Assembly (NCBI GenBank): GCA_016302195.1
Contig: JAEDOA010000072.1
Coordinates: forward strand, 1-7,788
Origin: Erysipelotrichaceae bacterium
Lineage (GTDB): Bacteria > Bacillota_I > Bacilli_A > Erysipelotrichales > Erysipelotrichaceae
Length of the DNA stretch: 7,788 nucleotides
Direction: 5' to 3'
The notes under the pieces: model-generated
The model's database searches: none
The model's input: the letters and a program-made list of their open reading frames with translations, nothing else
What the model was told of the DNA's origin: nothing
Shown: piece by piece, positions 6,919 through 7,788 of the stretch
Layout of the letters: the number at the start of each line of letters is the position of its first letter
Numbering within the stretch: position 1 is the stretch's first letter
Program-made: the position numbers and the translations under genes

Positions 6919-6930
6919 AAACATTTGTTT
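6919..6930. promoter_or_regulatory. LexA/DinR-like operator box 1 (proximal to the DUF3800 gene)
   Basis: AAACATTTGTTT resembles the Gram-positive LexA (DinR) site GAAC-N4-GTTC with changes only at the outermost bases. It shares the 10-mer ACATTTGTTT exactly with box 2 (68 nt away). It covers the predicted start of the DUF3800 transcript, a position where a repressor would block expression. Confidence 0.4.
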
Positions 6931-6938
6931 GCATAAAG

Positions 6939-6947
6939 AATATACCA
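6939..6947 (-). promoter_or_regulatory. Extended -10 promoter of the DUF3800 gene
   Basis: On the minus strand TGGTATATT (6947-6939) is an extended -10 (TG-N-TATATT). The -35 region is weak (TTTTAA, 6967-6962, spacing 17), which fits an extended -10 promoter. Predicted transcription start is near 6932, about 30 nt before the start codon and at the edge of the LexA-like box at 6919-6930. Confidence 0.5.
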
Positions 6948-6958
6948 AACATATGATC
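6947..6958. promoter_or_regulatory. Weak LexA-like half-match between boxes 1 and 2
   Basis: AAACATATGATC keeps the CATATG core of the consensus GAAC-ATAT-GTTC but differs at two positions (first base and second base of the right arm). It abuts the extended -10 of the DUF3800 promoter. It may be chance. Confidence 0.2.
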
Positions 6959-6970
6959 AAATTAAAAGAG

Positions 6971-6984
6971 ATTTTTGCAAAAAT
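6971..6984. repeat. Perfect 14-bp palindrome in the divergent region
   Basis: ATTTTTGCAAAAAT equals its own reverse complement and sits just left of box 2. A 13-base part of it (TTTTTGCAAAAAT) recurs at 4808-4820 next to the proC terminator. The role is unknown. The motif is low in complexity, so it could be chance or an AT-rich protein-binding site. Confidence 0.5.
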
Positions 6985-6986
6985 AT

Positions 6987-6998
6987 GAACATTTGTTT
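6987..6998. promoter_or_regulatory. LexA/DinR-like operator box 2 (proximal to rarA)
   Basis: GAACATTTGTTT matches GAAC-N4-GTTY fully and differs from GAAC-N4-GTTC by one base. It is the best LexA-like site in the window. It lies about 18 nt upstream of the candidate rarA -35, so control of rarA itself is less obvious than control of the DUF3800 gene. Confidence 0.45.
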
Positions 6999-7015
6999 TG
7001 AATAAGTTGATTATT

Positions 7016-7068
7016 TTGCATTAAAGCTATTTAGAAGTTTATTATTAGTAAGTGTCTAGAAAGAAGGG
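7016..7068 (+). promoter_or_regulatory. Putative rarA promoter and ribosome binding site
   Basis: TTGCAT (7016-7021), 18-nt spacer and TATTAT (7040-7045) make a plausible sigma-A promoter. GAAGGG (7063-7068) lies 6 nt before the TTG at 7075 and is the ribosome binding site that decides this start. Confidence 0.4.
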
Positions 7069-7074
7069 AAAATC

Positions 7075-7788
7075 TTGCTTTTTAATCAACCTTTAGCTGA
7101 TCAAATGAGACCTAATAGTTTAAAAGAAATTGTAGGTCAACAAGAATTACTTGGAGAAGGTAAGCCACTTCGTCAAATTATTGAACAAAAAGTGCCAATT
7201 TCACTACTTTTATGGGGACCTCCAGGCACAGGAAAATCTAGTTTAGCCCGAATTATTGCTCGCACAAATGGTTATGCCTTTGCATCATTTAATGCATCTA
7301 TCGATAACAAAGCGAAACTACTCAATATTATCAATACTTACCCTCGCCAAACTTTCGTCTTGCTTATTGATGAAATTCATCGGATGACTAAAACTTTACA
7401 AGATTTTTTGCTTCCATATCTAGAAAATGGTCATATCATTATGATTGGAGCAACGACTGAGAATCCAATTATGTCAATCGTTCCAGCAGTACGATCACGT
7501 TGTCAGATTTTTGAATTTAAAGCATTAACGGATGAAGAGATTCAAGCTATCTTAACCAAAGCTGTTCACAAAATATACCATTTGAAAGCTGGTCAGTATG
7601 ATAAAGAGGCAATTAAAATAATAGCGATATCAGCTGATGGAGACTTACGTGTTGCACTCAACATTTTAGAAGTAATTCATGCGACTAATCCGGATAAGTT
7701 ATCTGTCTCCGCAGTTAAACAATTCGTCAAAGGGCAGCATTTTGCATATGACAAAAAAGCAACCAAGCATTATGATTACTTGGCTGCT
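7075..7788 (+). CDS. rarA: Replication-associated recombination protein A (AAA+ ATPase), 3' end beyond the window
   Basis: RarA (MgsA) is a clamp-loader-like AAA+ ATPase that acts at stalled replication forks and interacts with the SSB/recombination machinery in the cytosol. The window holds the first 238 codons of a protein usually about 420-450 residues long. Visible are Walker A GPPGTGKS (48-55), Walker B LLIDEIHR (96-103), sensor 1 GATTENP (125-131), the arginine finger region RSRC (140-143), and sensor 2 GDLRVALN (189-196, Arg192). The N-terminal LADQMRPNSLKEIVGQ is typical of the family and separates it from RuvB and DnaX. The TTG start at 7075 is chosen for GAAGGG 6 nt upstream and because it places the family N-terminus correctly; the next Met (residue 11) would cut into it. 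The missing part is the tetramerisation and C-terminal domain. It is divergent from the DUF3800 gene across a region with LexA-like boxes. Confidence 0.93.
   Translation, partial: MLFNQPLADQMRPNSLKEIVGQQELLGEGKPLRQIIEQKVPISLLLWGPPGTGKSSLARIIARTNGYAFASFNASIDNKAKLLNIINTYPRQTFVLLIDEIHRMTKTLQDFLLPYLENGHIIMIGATTENPIMSIVPAVRSRCQIFEFKALTDEEIQAILTKAVHKIYHLKAGQYDKEAIKIIAISADGDLRVALNILEVIHATNPDKLSVSAVKQFVKGQHFAYDKKATKHYDYLAA

Noticed and set aside
1..7788. CRISPR array, tRNA, rRNA, IS ends or riboswitch
   Set aside because: No regularly spaced repeats, cloverleaf-like segments, transposase fragments or long structured leader were found. The intergenic gaps are all under 180 nt and are accounted for by promoters and terminators.

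Overview
The window reads as chromosomal DNA of a low-GC Firmicute, most likely a Lactobacillus (acidophilus/delbrueckii-type). The grounds are AT-rich codon use, strong AAGGAG/GGAGG ribosome binding sites, some TTG starts, U-tailed hairpin terminators and the protein types present. The species cannot be fixed from the sequence alone. No tRNA, rRNA, IS element or CRISPR array was seen.

Positions 1-2200, plus strand. The window opens inside an NmrA-like/atypical SDR NAD(P)-binding oxidoreductase gene. Its N-terminal coding part is broken across reading frames within the first 60 bases, and the rest is intact to 624, followed by a strong terminator (683-709). Next is a complete, apparently monocistronic 12-TM APC-superfamily amino acid permease (790-2160) with its own terminator.

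Positions 2230-4810, plus strand. A likely operon starts at a promoter near 2241-2269, which overlaps or abuts two TTAGT/ACTAA dyads that look like operator sites. The order is an NAD(P)H:FMN reductase-like flavodoxin-fold gene (2305-2849, broken by a one-base deletion near 2677), a zinc-dependent MDR alcohol dehydrogenase (2850-3890, directly abutting it), and a DUF915-type alpha/beta-hydrolase lipoprotein (3893-4771, 2-nt gap). A hairpin at 4783-4812 ends the operon and probably also serves the convergent proC.

Positions 4824-6901, minus strand. The DUF3800 gene lies upstream of proC (pyrroline-5-carboxylate reductase, proline biosynthesis) with a 35-nt gap and no terminator between them. 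The DUF3800 protein has an RNase H-like N-terminal domain and an unassigned basic, helical C-terminal domain.

Positions 6902-7788. A 173-nt divergent regulatory region separates the DUF3800 gene from rarA, a replication-fork AAA+ ATPase that runs off the right edge. The region holds two near-copies of a LexA/DinR-like box (GAAC-N4-GTTY), a weaker third one and a perfect 14-bp palindrome. This suggests that the uncharacterised DUF3800 gene, and perhaps rarA, belong to a DNA-damage response. That possible SOS-linked DUF3800/rarA pair is the most interesting item here. The second is the pair of broken redox genes beside dehydrogenase and dyad-controlled operon elements.
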